A stretch of 64,000 nucleotides of DNA from Aquipseudomonas ullengensis (GTDB lineage Bacteria; Pseudomonadota; Gammaproteobacteria; Pseudomonadales; Pseudomonadaceae): assembly GCF_014174475.1 (NCBI RefSeq), contig NZ_JACJUD010000002.1, positions 732,422-796,421 on the forward strand. Direction: 5' to 3'. The translations under genes and the position numbers were made by a program. Under the pieces are notes generated by a model, which searched no databases, was not told the DNA's origin, and saw only the letters and a program-made list of their open reading frames with translations. Shown piece after piece: positions 44,326-52,295 of this stretch (the first letter of the stretch is position 1; the number at the start of each line of letters is the position of its first letter).

Positions 44326-44346
44326 CCGATAAGACTGTCTTATCGG
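44326..44346. promoter_or_regulatory. Perfect 10-1-10 dyad upstream of fadL
   Basis: CCGATAAGAC and GTCTTATCGG flank one central T, giving a perfect 21-bp palindrome. It lies 109-129 bases upstream of the fadL start and 78-98 bases past the end of the gene at 44424. A single central base does not allow a stable RNA hairpin, so a dimeric repressor site is more likely. I cannot name the regulator. Confidence 0.5.
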
Positions 44347-44423
44347 TCAGCTAATGAATGCGAATGAATGCTTTCTACCGTCCGTCAGCTAGGACGACGT
44401 TTGTTGGCGGATGTTCCCTCTAT

Positions 44424-44903
44424 TTACGCGACGCGGGGCTGCTCCGGTACGCAGTGCTGCCAGGCGCTGAGGAAGTCGCGCAGGTGGCCGTGGGGCTGGA
44501 ACACTCGGCGCCAGATACGCGCCAGGCCATGTAAATCATCGGCGGCTGGCAGTTCGGCGGCATCGGCTTCGATCATCAACCAGGCGATGGCCGTGGCATA
44601 GCGCAGGTTGACGGTCAGCTCCAGGTGTGGCGCGGCAAGAAACGCGTGCTGGCTGGCCAGGCCGCGAACCAGGCTGGCGAGATCAGGGTCGCGGGCCAGG
44701 TGCAGATCCCACAACTGTTGATGGCGCAGTTCGCTGATGCGGTAGAGGCCGTGGCCGTGGCGGTCGTCGAGGGCCGAGCCGAGGTCGGACTGGCTGGCGG
44801 CGGTGCCGAGCAACAGGGCTTCGGCGGTAGCGGAGTGACGCCCCAGATAGAGGAGGGTAGGGCGGATGACGTACTGGCATAGCTCGTTGGCAGCAATTCC
44901 CAT
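44424..44903 (-). CDS. Phage lysozyme-like stand-alone protein
   Basis: A 159-residue protein that I recognise as related to a protein found in tailed phages, from shared blocks: LCQYVIRPTLLYLGRHSATAEALLLGTAASQSDLG, GHGLYRISELRHQQLWD, LVRGLASQHAFL, LTVNLRYATAIAWLMI and LHGLARIWRRVFQPHGHLRDFLSAW. The phage forms carry TAAQESGLG, whose Glu fits the general acid of lysozyme-like folds. Here it reads TAASQSDLG, so the Glu is Gln. No signal peptide. Function is unknown, and the comparison rests on memory of the phage family. Monocistronic. Confidence 0.5.
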   Translation of the reverse strand: MGIAANELCQYVIRPTLLYLGRHSATAEALLLGTAASQSDLGSALDDRHGHGLYRISELRHQQLWDLHLARDPDLASLVRGLASQHAFLAAPHLELTVNLRYATAIAWLMIEADAAELPAADDLHGLARIWRRVFQPHGHLRDFLSAWQHCVPEQPRVA

Positions 44904-45130
44904 GGAACCCTCGCAAAGGGTGCCGGTGGGGTCAGGTGCTTGGCAGCTGTACTTGATTTTAATAAAGACCCCACCGGGAGCGGGGTTAGCCGCTCAATGT
45001 GAAGTGTAGTGCTACAAGTCGGCTGTAAAGGGCTGTTTTTAAACTGTTTAAGGATTTTGAATAAGGCTTATATATCGACCAGTGCTTAAAAAGTGATCGA
45101 TTGGAAGCCAAGGGAGCCAGGGAGGGGGGG

Positions 45131-45158
45131 CAGCACTCACCCCGTAGAGTGAGTGCTG
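45131..45158 (-). terminator. Hairpin after the alginate lyase gene
   Basis: CAGCACTCAC at 45131-45140 pairs perfectly with GTGAGTGCTG at 45149-45158 around an 8-base loop, 18 bases past the stop codon at 45176. A C-rich tract rather than U follows, so this may terminate weakly or protect the mRNA end. Confidence 0.55.
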
Positions 45159-45175
45159 AACCGGTGGTGAGGGGA

Positions 45176-45853
45176 TTACAGGTGCTGGACAGTCAGCGAG
45201 GTGAAGGTCACCGAGCCGGCTTCGGTGTTGTCGCCGACGTTGTCCTGTACGTAGTTGCCAGCCTTGAAGTACATGGTCTGGGCGGCCCAGGCCTTGTCCA
45301 GCTTGGCGGTCCACTTGACGGTGGTGGTGCTCGGCGTCTTCACGTAGATCGCCAAGGTGCCGCTAGGCGTCAGGCGAATGGTGTAGTTGAAGCTCTGGCC
45401 CAGCGGCACGCCTTTGAGGACGGTGATGCTCTGGGTGTCGAGGCCGGGCGCCGGGCGATAGATAGCCACGATGCTGCCGGTCTTGGTGTCGCTCTTGTAC
45501 TGATAGGAGAGCTTGATGGGTGGATCGTCGCCTTCGACGTTGTGGATCTGACCGATCACAACCTTGCCGGTCGAGGGGACCTGGGTGACCTTGAGGGTGG
45601 CCTTCAGGTAGTTGTCGGCGGCGGTGTACTTCCAGTTGCGCAGTTTGCCGTCGGCATAGGTTTCGCGCAGTTCGCTGCGTGGGTACTTGGCGTTCTTGGT
45701 GGTGCTGCCGTTGACCGGTGCCCAGAAGAAGAGGGTGCCGTTGATGTTCTTGAAATAGTCGTCCTGGTAACCGTTGGCGAGCAAAGGAGTGCTGATGGTG
45801 GTGGCAGGCTCGCCGACAGGAATGGTGAGGTTCCAGGTGTTGAGGTCGATCAT
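45176..45853 (-). CDS. Polysaccharide lyase family 7 alginate lyase-like protein
   Basis: A 225-residue single-domain PL7 protein, which cleaves alginate by beta-elimination. The three PL7 hallmarks are present: YPRSELRET (with the substrate-binding Arg and Glu), VVIGQIHNVEG (QIH, with the catalytic His) and TMYFKAGNYVQDN (the catalytic Tyr in YFKAG). I recall P. aeruginosa PA1167 having the same start (MIDLNTWNL-like) and no signal peptide. This gene also encodes no signal. The Met at 45853 is chosen on that basis; a longer frame upstream lacks support. Neighbouring DNA is AT-richer than the rest of the window. Confidence 0.85.
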   Translation of the reverse strand: MIDLNTWNLTIPVGEPATTISTPLLANGYQDDYFKNINGTLFFWAPVNGSTTKNAKYPRSELRETYADGKLRNWKYTAADNYLKATLKVTQVPSTGKVVIGQIHNVEGDDPPIKLSYQYKSDTKTGSIVAIYRPAPGLDTQSITVLKGVPLGQSFNYTIRLTPSGTLAIYVKTPSTTTVKWTAKLDKAWAAQTMYFKAGNYVQDNVGDNTEAGSVTFTSLTVQHL

Positions 45854-46330
45854 GTGGCAGGTGACTCCGTAAAAAACGAAAGGGCATCCGGGGCGCGGAT
45901 TAATCCTGAATCCGAAAACTACCTGGCTGCCCTGCCAGTCACATGCGCGCTGAATGAAGCTCAAATGGCCCGCTCAGGAAGTGCTGATGCGGCGGGTGTG
46001 GCGCTTTATACGGCCTGGCAAGGAGAAGGTTAACCACCGTTTGTCGTTATATTGGCGTCGAAAAAATGGCGATATGTGGAAATTGAATTCCGTTTTCTAT
46101 GGGCGAATGCTGATGGCAAAGGATTTTTTTGCACACGTCGGGAACTTTTATCAAGTCGTCCAGAATCGCTCTGCCGACGAGTGGATTGCCCGTGCTAGAG
46201 CGGTTGTGTGCGCTGTCGCACACTTTACCCCAGCACTTTTCCAGGCAAAGAAAAGGGCGCCCGGAGGCGCCCTTGGGAAAAACACAGGTCAATGGGTGGT
46301 GCCCGACTCACCTCGGGCAGCTGAGTCGGG
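45854..46330. other. 477-base AT-richer intergenic region
   Basis: No convincing gene is seen. The stretch 46010-46200 has clearly lower GC than the window average. It contains a 7-4-7 hairpin (GTGTGCG/CGCACAC) at 46206-46223 and, at 46253-46274, the terminator of the acylase gene. An open frame runs at 45954-46370 but it crosses that terminator and enters the acylase gene, so I treat it as chance. The region also carries the likely promoter of the alginate lyase gene. Confidence 0.55.
46253..46274 (-). terminator. Terminator of the acylase gene
   Basis: AAGGGCGCC (46253-46261) pairs with GGCGCCCTT (46266-46274) around CGGA. Read on the minus strand it ends in TTTTCTTTG, a usable U tract. 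Confidence 0.78.
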
Positions 46331-48868
46331 TCACTTGCCCGGCATCAGCAACAACCGTTTGTTGCCATAGGTCTTGTCGATGTTGCGCGACTGGAAGGGG
46401 AAGCTCATGTAGCCACCCTTGAGCCAGGCATCGATACCGTCGGCGTAATGCGCGCTGGCTGGGTTGCCCGACTGGCCGGAGCTGTTGACGCCGATCAGTG
46501 GTTCTTCGCGGCCGAAGTCGACGACGATGCGCATGGCCGGAATCAGCCAGGTGTCGAAATTCTCGCCCCAGTGATAGGCCGAGACGTTCAAGGTGCCGTG
46601 GTCGCCGCCTGCCGGGTATGGGCCGCGATCGAGGTAACCGGACAGGGCCTGGATGCTGCTGCGCTCGCCGCTGCTCAGGTGAGGTGCCATCTGCGTGGCC
46701 GTGCTGCGCCAGGTGTAGCTGTGCAACTTGCCCCACTGCCAGGCGCTGCGCGTGCTGCCCAGCTGGCTTTCCAGTTGGCTCACGGTGGCTGCCAGGCTGC
46801 GTGCGAGGATGGCGGGCTTGTCTTCTTTCTGCGGGGTCTTGATATCGTCCCAGAACGGGCTGTCGTCGCGGCCGAGCAGGTGGTCGGCCTGTGCCGAGTA
46901 GGAGTTGTCGGCGGTGTCGACCAGGGCTTGCCAGGCCGGACTGCCTTGTGGGCCGAGTTCGTCGAGGAAGGTCTGCCGGGCGCTTTCCTGGAGGAACACG
47001 CTGTACAGCGCGGCATCGGCCGAGGTGGCGCTCATCCGCCCGTCGAAGGCCATCAAACGGTCGAACGCCTCGCGGGCCTTGGCGCGGTCGGCAGCGGGTA
47101 GCGCATCGATGGCTTTTTTCAGTGGTGCGGCCATGACCGGCGCTTCGAACATCGCCTGCAGCTTGCCGGCGAAGGGCGTGGTCTGGTCGTACTGCATGGC
47201 GATCATGCTTTGCTGGTCCTGCTTGCCGCTGCCAGCCAGTTGCGCAATGCGCTCGGCGCGCTCCGGGTAGAACCAGGAGTTGGACAGTTGCATGCCATAG
47301 CCGCGCGGCACCGTGCGGTGGTTGGCGGTGCCCAGCCAGCCCTGCATCGGGTCCTGGTCGTAGGGGTGTAGCATCGGGTCGGCGTAGCCATCCCAGTCAT
47401 ACGCGGCGTCCCAGCCCGGCGACGGCACCAGGCCCAGGCCGGCCTTGCGGTTGGGGAAGCGCCCGGTGACCTGCCAGCCAATGTGCTGGGCATCGGCGAA
47501 GACGATGTTGAGGGCCATGGCGCGAACTTCGCGGGTGGCCTCGAAGGCTTGATCCACCGATTGCGCGCGGGACAGATCGAAGAAGGCGTCGAGCGAGTTG
47601 TCCGCTTCCAGCTGGCCGGTACGCAGTGCCAGGCCGTAACCGCTTTTGAACGCCAGCGGTTGCAGGGGTGTCTTGCGTTCGCCGAGTGCGCTGTTCAGCA
47701 GCGGGCCGTGGCGGGTTTCGAAGACACTTTCGCGGATCGGCCGCTGGCCCTTGATGAAGAAGGTTTCCTGGCGCTCGATGGCCGGCTGCCATTTGCCGTC
47801 GGCCAGGTAATAGAGGCGGCCGCCTTCACGTTTGACCTTCTCCAGGAACAGGTCCTGGTTGTCGCCCATGACCATGGTCATGCCCCAGGCCAGTTTGCCG
47901 TTGAAGCCTGCGACCACCGCCGGTACGCCGGCGATGGAGACCCCGGCGGCCTGGAATTTCGGCGAACGGATCTGCACGAAGTTCCACATCGAGGGCATCG
48001 ACAGCGGCAGGTGGGTGTCGTTGGCCAGCAGGCTCTTGCCGCTGCGGCTGCGTTGCGGGGCGATGGCCCAGTTGTTCGAGGCGGCGACGCCGAGCATGTT
48101 CAGCGCGGCGACCTGGCTGGCGGCCTGGTCGACTGCGGCCAGTCCGGGGATCTGCCCGGCGAGGTTGAGGCCGCGCAGCTTCTCGGCTTCCTCGAACGGC
48201 AGGGGCTCATCCGGGTAGGTCGGCAGCAGCCAGGCCAGCTTGTCGCTGCCGACCTTGCCGGCCAGCACCAGGGAGGCGATTTCTTCCTGCAGGTTGACCG
48301 ACAAACCGAAGTTGAGCAGGCAGAACACCAGTACTGAGTCTTCCGGCTTCCAGTAGGCCGGGCGGTAGCCGGACTCGGCCAGGTCCATCGGCAGTTTGTC
48401 TTTGTAGCGGAACAGGTAGGCATTGACGCCGCGGGCATAGACCTCGAAGAACTTCTTCATTCGCGGCGAGGCATTCTTGTACATCACCTCGGCGCTGCGC
48501 TTGAGGTTGACCGTGCGCATGAAACGGTCGACTTCCAGCACGCCGGGGCCGCTCATCTCAGCCAGTCGGCCCTCGGCCAGCAGGCGCATGCCAACCATCT
48601 GGCTGAGGCGGTCGCTGGCATGCACATAGCCGAGGGCAAACAGCGCGTCGTGGAAGGTGGTGGTCTCGATCAGCGGCATGCCCAGTGGGTTGCGCCGTAT
48701 CACCACGCTCTGGGCCAGGCCCTGGACGCGGACGATGCCCTGGTCCGGCGGAACACTGTCGGCATAGCGGCCATTGAGGAAGGACTGGCAGCCAGTGAGC
48801 AGCAGGCTGCAACCGAGCAGCGAGGCGGCAGCGATGAATGCGGAACGAGAGAGCAGGCGCGAACCCAT
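46331..48868 (-). CDS. quiP: QuiP-type penicillin amidase family acylase (acyl-homoserine lactone acylase)
   Basis: An 845-residue N-terminal nucleophile hydrolase with a lipoprotein-like signal ([11 protein letters not shown]). The pro-region is followed by the autoproteolysis site VAASNNWAI, where Ser becomes the N-terminal nucleophile. Long identical stretches to P. aeruginosa QuiP (PA1032) are recalled: [28 protein letters not shown]-like [11 protein letters not shown], and [19 protein letters not shown]. QuiP removes the acyl chain of long-chain N-acyl homoserine lactones. No LuxI or LuxR gene is in the window, so other amide substrates remain possible. Confidence 0.88.
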   Translation of the reverse strand: MGSRLLSRSAFIAAASLLGCSLLLTGCQSFLNGRYADSVPPDQGIVRVQGLAQSVVIRRNPLGMPLIETTTFHDALFALGYVHASDRLSQMVGMRLLAEGRLAEMSGPGVLEVDRFMRTVNLKRSAEVMYKNASPRMKKFFEVYARGVNAYLFRYKDKLPMDLAESGYRPAYWKPEDSVLVFCLLNFGLSVNLQEEIASLVLAGKVGSDKLAWLLPTYPDEPLPFEEAEKLRGLNLAGQIPGLAAVDQAASQVAALNMLGVAASNNWAIAPQRSRSGKSLLANDTHLPLSMPSMWNFVQIRSPKFQAAGVSIAGVPAVVAGFNGKLAWGMTMVMGDNQDLFLEKVKREGGRLYYLADGKWQPAIERQETFFIKGQRPIRESVFETRHGPLLNSALGERKTPLQPLAFKSGYGLALRTGQLEADNSLDAFFDLSRAQSVDQAFEATREVRAMALNIVFADAQHIGWQVTGRFPNRKAGLGLVPSPGWDAAYDWDGYADPMLHPYDQDPMQGWLGTANHRTVPRGYGMQLSNSWFYPERAERIAQLAGSGKQDQQSMIAMQYDQTTPFAGKLQAMFEAPVMAAPLKKAIDALPAADRAKAREAFDRLMAFDGRMSATSADAALYSVFLQESARQTFLDELGPQGSPAWQALVDTADNSYSAQADHLLGRDDSPFWDDIKTPQKEDKPAILARSLAATVSQLESQLGSTRSAWQWGKLHSYTWRSTATQMAPHLSSGERSSIQALSGYLDRGPYPAGGDHGTLNVSAYHWGENFDTWLIPAMRIVVDFGREEPLIGVNSSGQSGNPASAHYADGIDAWLKGGYMSFPFQSRNIDKTYGNKRLLLMPGK

Positions 48869-48994
48869 GAACTGGCTCCTGGCGCAGGGAGTCGGAGGAT
48901 GGGCGAATTGTAGAGGGCGGGAGCGGTAACGCGGTAGGGGCGCAGCGTAGAGAGTGGCGGCAGGACTGTGCAGTCCTGCCGGTGATCGATCAGA

Positions 48995-49201
48995 TCAGGC
49001 GCCGTGGCACTTCTTGAATTTCTTCTGGCTGCCGCACGGGCAGGGGTCGTTGCGACCGACTTCCTTCAGCGGGTTGCGCACCGGCTCCTGATGGTGACCG
49101 CAATGCGGGCCATGCACGTGGCCGTCATCGTGATGATGGTCGTGGCTGTGGTCGTCATCGTGGTTGCAGTCCGGGCCGTGGACGTGGGGTTGTTGGGTCA
49201 T
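48995..49201 (-). CDS. Small His-rich SEC-C zinc-binding protein
   Basis: A 68-residue protein. Residues 5-38 are a His/Asp run ([20 protein letters not shown] and beyond) that should bind zinc, nickel or copper. Residues 47-67 are the SEC-C motif ([19 protein letters not shown]). SEC-C tails of SecA bind zinc and SecB, and stand-alone versions are of unknown function. Here the final Cys-Cys is Cys-His, as in SecA. Its ATG overlaps the stop of the LEA-type lipoprotein gene by four bases, so translation is coupled. Confidence 0.78.
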   Translation of the reverse strand: MTQQPHVHGPDCNHDDDHSHDHHHDDGHVHGPHCGHHQEPVRNPLKEVGRNDPCPCGSQKKFKKCHGA

Positions 49202-49704
49202 GGGGAATCCTCCGGTATGTAATTGCTGGGGATTATCTCGCCATTGCGCACAAGGTGCACGCTGCGACCGAACAACAGGCCGGTTTTCACTTCGCCGCTA
49301 AGGCTGTAGCGAATCGGCTGATCGGGGTCTTCCAGGGCGCGCACGATGTCTTTGAGGTGCCGCCACAGGTTGGTCCGTACCGGCACATCGAACACCTGAT
49401 GACCGCGCGCCGGCACGCTGAACCACTCGCTGGACTCGCCGCTGGCCAGCGGCACGCCGTTGAGTTGCACGCTGTAGTCGAGGCCGCGCGCGGGGAAGCT
49501 GTCGTCGTTGGGGTTGTCGATGCGAAAACGCAGGACGAACTGCTGCTCCAGCAATCTGGCCTTGACCACATCAACCTTGACGAGACGGACTTCCGGGTCC
49601 TGGAAATCGCCGCTGAACCAGCTGGCGCATCCTTGCAGGCCTGCGAATAGGCCGAGAACTACTGTCAGGCTGATCAGCTTGAGTATCCGTATCTGATCGA
49701 GCAT
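49198..49704 (-). CDS. LEA type 2 family lipoprotein
   Basis: A 168-residue lipoprotein with signal [26 protein letters not shown] and lipobox LQGC. The mature part contains LEA14-like beta structure ([51 protein letters not shown]). RIDNPND is the LEA2 hallmark. Bacterial LEA2 lipoproteins have no proven role, though stress and envelope functions have been proposed. AGGGAG precedes the ATG at 49704. It overlaps the downstream SEC-C gene. Confidence 0.82.
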   Translation of the reverse strand: MLDQIRILKLISLTVVLGLFAGLQGCASWFSGDFQDPEVRLVKVDVVKARLLEQQFVLRFRIDNPNDDSFPARGLDYSVQLNGVPLASGESSEWFSVPARGHQVFDVPVRTNLWRHLKDIVRALEDPDQPIRYSLSGEVKTGLLFGRSVHLVRNGEIIPSNYIPEDSP

Positions 49705-49815
49705 GAGTGACTCCCTTGGTCGCGCCAGTGTACCAAGCGCCTGCTTGGCCGCCATGGGCTGTTCTGAGAAAAAAACTGCGCCATACTGGAGACCGAATTG
49801 GACAGGAGTGTGACC

Positions 49816-50388
49816 ATGAGCCTCTACGAGATCGCCTTCGCCGGGCAGTTGGTGCCAGGCGCCCAGCTGGAGCTGGTGAAGGAGAATCTGACGCGGCTGT
49901 TTCAGGCGGATGAGCAGCGCATTGCACTGTTGTTCTCCGGGCGGCGCATCGTGATCAAGAGCAACCTGGATGCCGCTGGCGCGGAGAAGTACCGTGCGAC
50001 CCTGGAGCGGGCTGGCGCGGTGGCCATCGTCCAGTCGCTGGATATAGAAGAAGTGGAGCTGGCGCCGCCGCCTGTTGCACAGCCGGCTGCACCTGCGCCC
50101 GCAGCAGCTACTCCCTCGGCACCTGTTGCTGCGCCTGTGACCAGTGCGGGGCCAGGTGCGCGGGTTATCCCGCGTGATGAATACATGGCGGCGTTTGCCG
50201 ATGTCGAGGCGCCGGATTTCGGCATCGCGCCGGTGGGCGTCGACCTGCAAGATGCGCGACCTGACCCGCAGGCGCCGCACGTCGATCTGAGCCAGTTCAG
50301 CCTGGCACCGACCGGCAGTGACATGGGCCAGGCCAAGGCCGAGCCGGCGGCGCCCCCGCCCGATACCTCGCACCTGAAGCTGCAATAA
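49816..50388 (+). CDS. Conserved Pseudomonas protein with Pro/Ala-rich middle, unknown function
   Basis: A 190-residue protein. Residues 1-72 form a compact domain (SLYEIAFAGQLVPGAQLELVKENLTRLF, LFSGRRIVIKSNLDAAGAEKYRATLERAGAV) that I recall as an N-terminal module in several gamma-proteobacterial proteins. Residues 73 to about 115 are a Pro/Ala linker, and the rest is acidic (FADVEAPDFGIAPVGVDLQDARPD). No signal peptide or membrane segment. GACAGGAG lies 8 bases before the ATG. It may be a signalling or scaffold protein, but nothing shows this. Confidence 0.6.
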   Translation: MSLYEIAFAGQLVPGAQLELVKENLTRLFQADEQRIALLFSGRRIVIKSNLDAAGAEKYRATLERAGAVAIVQSLDIEEVELAPPPVAQPAAPAPAAATPSAPVAAPVTSAGPGARVIPRDEYMAAFADVEAPDFGIAPVGVDLQDARPDPQAPHVDLSQFSLAPTGSDMGQAKAEPAAPPPDTSHLKLQ

Positions 50389-50390
50389 AG

Positions 50391-50416
50391 ACAAGGCCCT
50401 CATTCGAGGGCCTTGT
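50391..50416. terminator. Bidirectional terminator
   Basis: ACAAGGCCCTC at 50391-50401 pairs perfectly with GAGGGCCTTGT at 50406-50416 around ATTC. It lies between convergent genes. No long T run follows on either side. Confidence 0.72.
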
Positions 50417-50421
50417 GCATT

Positions 50422-50892
50422 TCACAGATAGCTTGCGCAACACTTCTTGAATTTCTGTTTGCTGCCGCAGGGGCACGGGTCGTTGCGTCCGGCCTTGAGC
50501 GGCACGGTCGGGTCGATGAAGTACCAGCGCGTGCCGTGCTGGACGAAGGAGGAGCGCTCACGATGGCTGTGCTCGCCGCTGTCGTCATGCCAGCGTGCGG
50601 TGAAGGTGACGAAGGAGTGTTCGGGTTGCCCGCCGATCAGTTCGCTGCTTTCCACTTCCAAGCCGAGCCAGGTGCTGCCCAGGCTCCAGGCGCGGATGGC
50701 GGTGCTGTCCAAATCCGCTTGCTGGGCCGGCAGAGTGGTGGCGATCAGGTAATCGATCTGCCCCAGCACATAGGCGCTATAGCGCGAGCGCATCAGGGTT
50801 TCCGCGCTCGCCGCGTGGGCTTCGCCGCTATGGTAGTGGCCGCAACATTGCTCCAGCGAGCTGCCACTACCGCAGGGACAGGCCTGACTCAT
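50422..50892 (-). CDS. ychJ: YchJ family protein with two SEC-C motifs
   Basis: A 156-residue YchJ-type (UPF0225) protein. An N-terminal zinc motif is [14 protein letters not shown] at residues 5-18 and a C-terminal one is [18 protein letters not shown] near 136-153. Between them lies the YchJ domain ([59 protein letters not shown]). Function is not established. The Met at 50890-50892 is chosen because it begins the conserved [10 protein letters not shown]. It lies 4 bases after the gene at 50897 on the same strand, so the two are coupled. Confidence 0.85.
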   Translation of the reverse strand: MSQACPCGSGSSLEQCCGHYHSGEAHAASAETLMRSRYSAYVLGQIDYLIATTLPAQQADLDSTAIRAWSLGSTWLGLEVESSELIGGQPEHSFVTFTARWHDDSGEHSHRERSSFVQHGTRWYFIDPTVPLKAGRNDPCPCGSKQKFKKCCASYL

Positions 50893-50896
50893 CGCA

Positions 50897-51385
50897 TCAC
50901 CACCAGTATTTTCCGTAGTTTTCCGGGTTGGCCCAGAACTTCGCGTTGAGCCAGTCGGGGATCTGCTTGTAGTCGTGCAGGTCGTAGCTGAACAGGTGCA
51001 GGCATTGTTCATCACGGCTAAAACGGGCATCCACGCGCAGACCGAGGGAGAAGAAGTCGGCCTCCTGCCAATCGCAGGCGCTGAGATCGGCCAGCACGGC
51101 CAGGCGGCTAGCGTTCAGGTTGCGGATGCCGCCCAGCAGCTCCAGGCCAGTGCGCTTGGGCAGGTGTTCCAGGCAGTCGACCAGCAGTGCCAATTCGAAG
51201 CGCTGGGCCGCCGCCTCGGGCGGCAAAGGGCCTGCGGGCACTTGCAGGACGTGACTTTCAGGGTGCGCGGCGGCGAACGCGGCCACGGCCGGGATTTCCC
51301 CGCTGCCGACCACCAATAGGTTGCCGGGACGATAGCGGTCGAGAAGGGCGGCGATCGCCTGTTGCGGCGTTTGCGGTGTGCTCAT
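50897..51385 (-). CDS. Conserved protein with a methyltransferase-like fold (DUF6231-like)
   Basis: A 162-residue protein. The N-terminal half reads like a Rossmann core ([31 protein letters not shown], then [39 protein letters not shown]), similar in shape to class I methyltransferases. It lacks a clear glycine-rich SAM motif. The end [17 protein letters not shown] is unusually aromatic. I believe it corresponds to DUF6231, but that is from memory. It is followed by ychJ with a 4-base gap. Confidence 0.55.
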   Translation of the reverse strand: MSTPQTPQQAIAALLDRYRPGNLLVVGSGEIPAVAAFAAAHPESHVLQVPAGPLPPEAAAQRFELALLVDCLEHLPKRTGLELLGGIRNLNASRLAVLADLSACDWQEADFFSLGLRVDARFSRDEQCLHLFSYDLHDYKQIPDWLNAKFWANPENYGKYWW

Positions 51386-51498
51386 GCGTTTCTCTTCGCA
51401 GATGATTCAATCAGATTGGCTCTAGATTGGCGGATTTTAATAGCTGCGTCTTTAATTCCTAGCATCGGGATAAACCGATCTATCGAGGAGAGATGCAG

Positions 51499-52188
51499 AT
51501 GAACATGGTAAGGACAGCGGTACCTTTGCTTCTGTGTGGCAGTCTGTTGACAGGCTGCTCGAGCCTTCCCGAAACCGATTGGCCGCCTTGCGCGCTGATC
51601 GGTGGTGTGGGTGGCGCAGGTCTGGGCGCCATCGAGAGTTCCTCTTGGGCTGCTGCTGGCTTGGGTCTTGGTGCTCTTACCGGCGCGGCCTATTGCTGGG
51701 TACATGGCGATCAGGATGGTGACGGCGTAGTCAACAAGCTCGACGACTGCCGTGATACGCCGAAAGGCACCAAGGTCGACGAGAAAGGCTGCCCATTGCC
51801 GGAGCCGGTTGCCGTGGTTGAAGAAGTTGTAGTTGCCGAGCCGGTTCGCGTCGAACTGGACGTCAAGTTCGACTTCGACAAGGCCAAGGTCAAGGAAGAG
51901 AGCTATGGCGATATCAAAGCCCTGGCCGACTTCATGTCGCAATACCCGCAAACCACGACTGACGTAGAAGGCCACACCGACTCGGTGGGCACCGATGCTT
52001 ACAACCAGGGCCTGTCCGAACGCCGCGCCAATGCCGTGCGTGATGTGCTGGTCAACCAGTACGGTCTGTCGCCTGATCGCGTGAACTCTGCCGGTTATGG
52101 CGAAAGCCGCCCGGTTGCTGACAACGCGACTGAAGAAGGCCGTGCCATCAACCGTCGCGTTGAGGCTGAGGTGGAAACCCGTCCGTAA
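51499..52188 (+). CDS. OmpA-family lipoprotein with TSP3-like calcium loop (copy 1)
   Basis: A 229-residue lipoprotein. The lipobox is LTGC (MNMVRTAVPLLLCGSLLTGC). A Gly-rich hydrophobic patch is next, then a thrombospondin-3-like calcium loop (GDQDGDGVVNKLDDCRDTPKGTKVDEKGCP). The C-terminal OmpA domain has VKFDFDKAKVKEES, VEGHTDSVGTDAYNQGLSERRANAVRDVLV and AINRRVEAEV, including the Asp and Arg that bind meso-DAP. It should tether the outer membrane to peptidoglycan. I chose the Met at 51499 because GAGGAG is 8 bases upstream. Copy 2 follows. Confidence 0.85.
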   Translation: MNMVRTAVPLLLCGSLLTGCSSLPETDWPPCALIGGVGGAGLGAIESSSWAAAGLGLGALTGAAYCWVHGDQDGDGVVNKLDDCRDTPKGTKVDEKGCPLPEPVAVVEEVVVAEPVRVELDVKFDFDKAKVKEESYGDIKALADFMSQYPQTTTDVEGHTDSVGTDAYNQGLSERRANAVRDVLVNQYGLSPDRVNSAGYGESRPVADNATEEGRAINRRVEAEVETRP

Positions 52189-52250
52189 CCCCCGAGCCCC
52201 CGATATGCCTGCCCTAGCGGGCTTGTAGACTTCGGGGGACGGGTCTTTAC

Positions 52251-52285
52251 TCCTGTGTTACCGGTATTCAACCGGTGACACAGGA
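52251..52285 (+). promoter_or_regulatory. Inverted repeat whose right arm holds the Shine-Dalgarno of OmpA copy 2
   Basis: TCCTGTGTTACCGGT (52251-52265) and ACCGGTGACACAGGA (52271-52285) pair at 14 of 15 positions around a 5-base loop (ATTCA); the odd position can be a G-U pair in RNA. The AGGAGA Shine-Dalgarno at 52282-52287 lies partly in the right arm and 8 bases before the ATG at 52296. No T run follows, so it is not a classic terminator. Folded, it would hide the ribosome site. Confidence 0.55.
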
Positions 52286-52295
52286 GATCATCGCC

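Noticed and set aside
45954..46370. A 138-codon frame in the AT-richer gap before the acylase
   Set aside because: It runs through the acylase terminator and into its coding end. No ribosome site and no family match.
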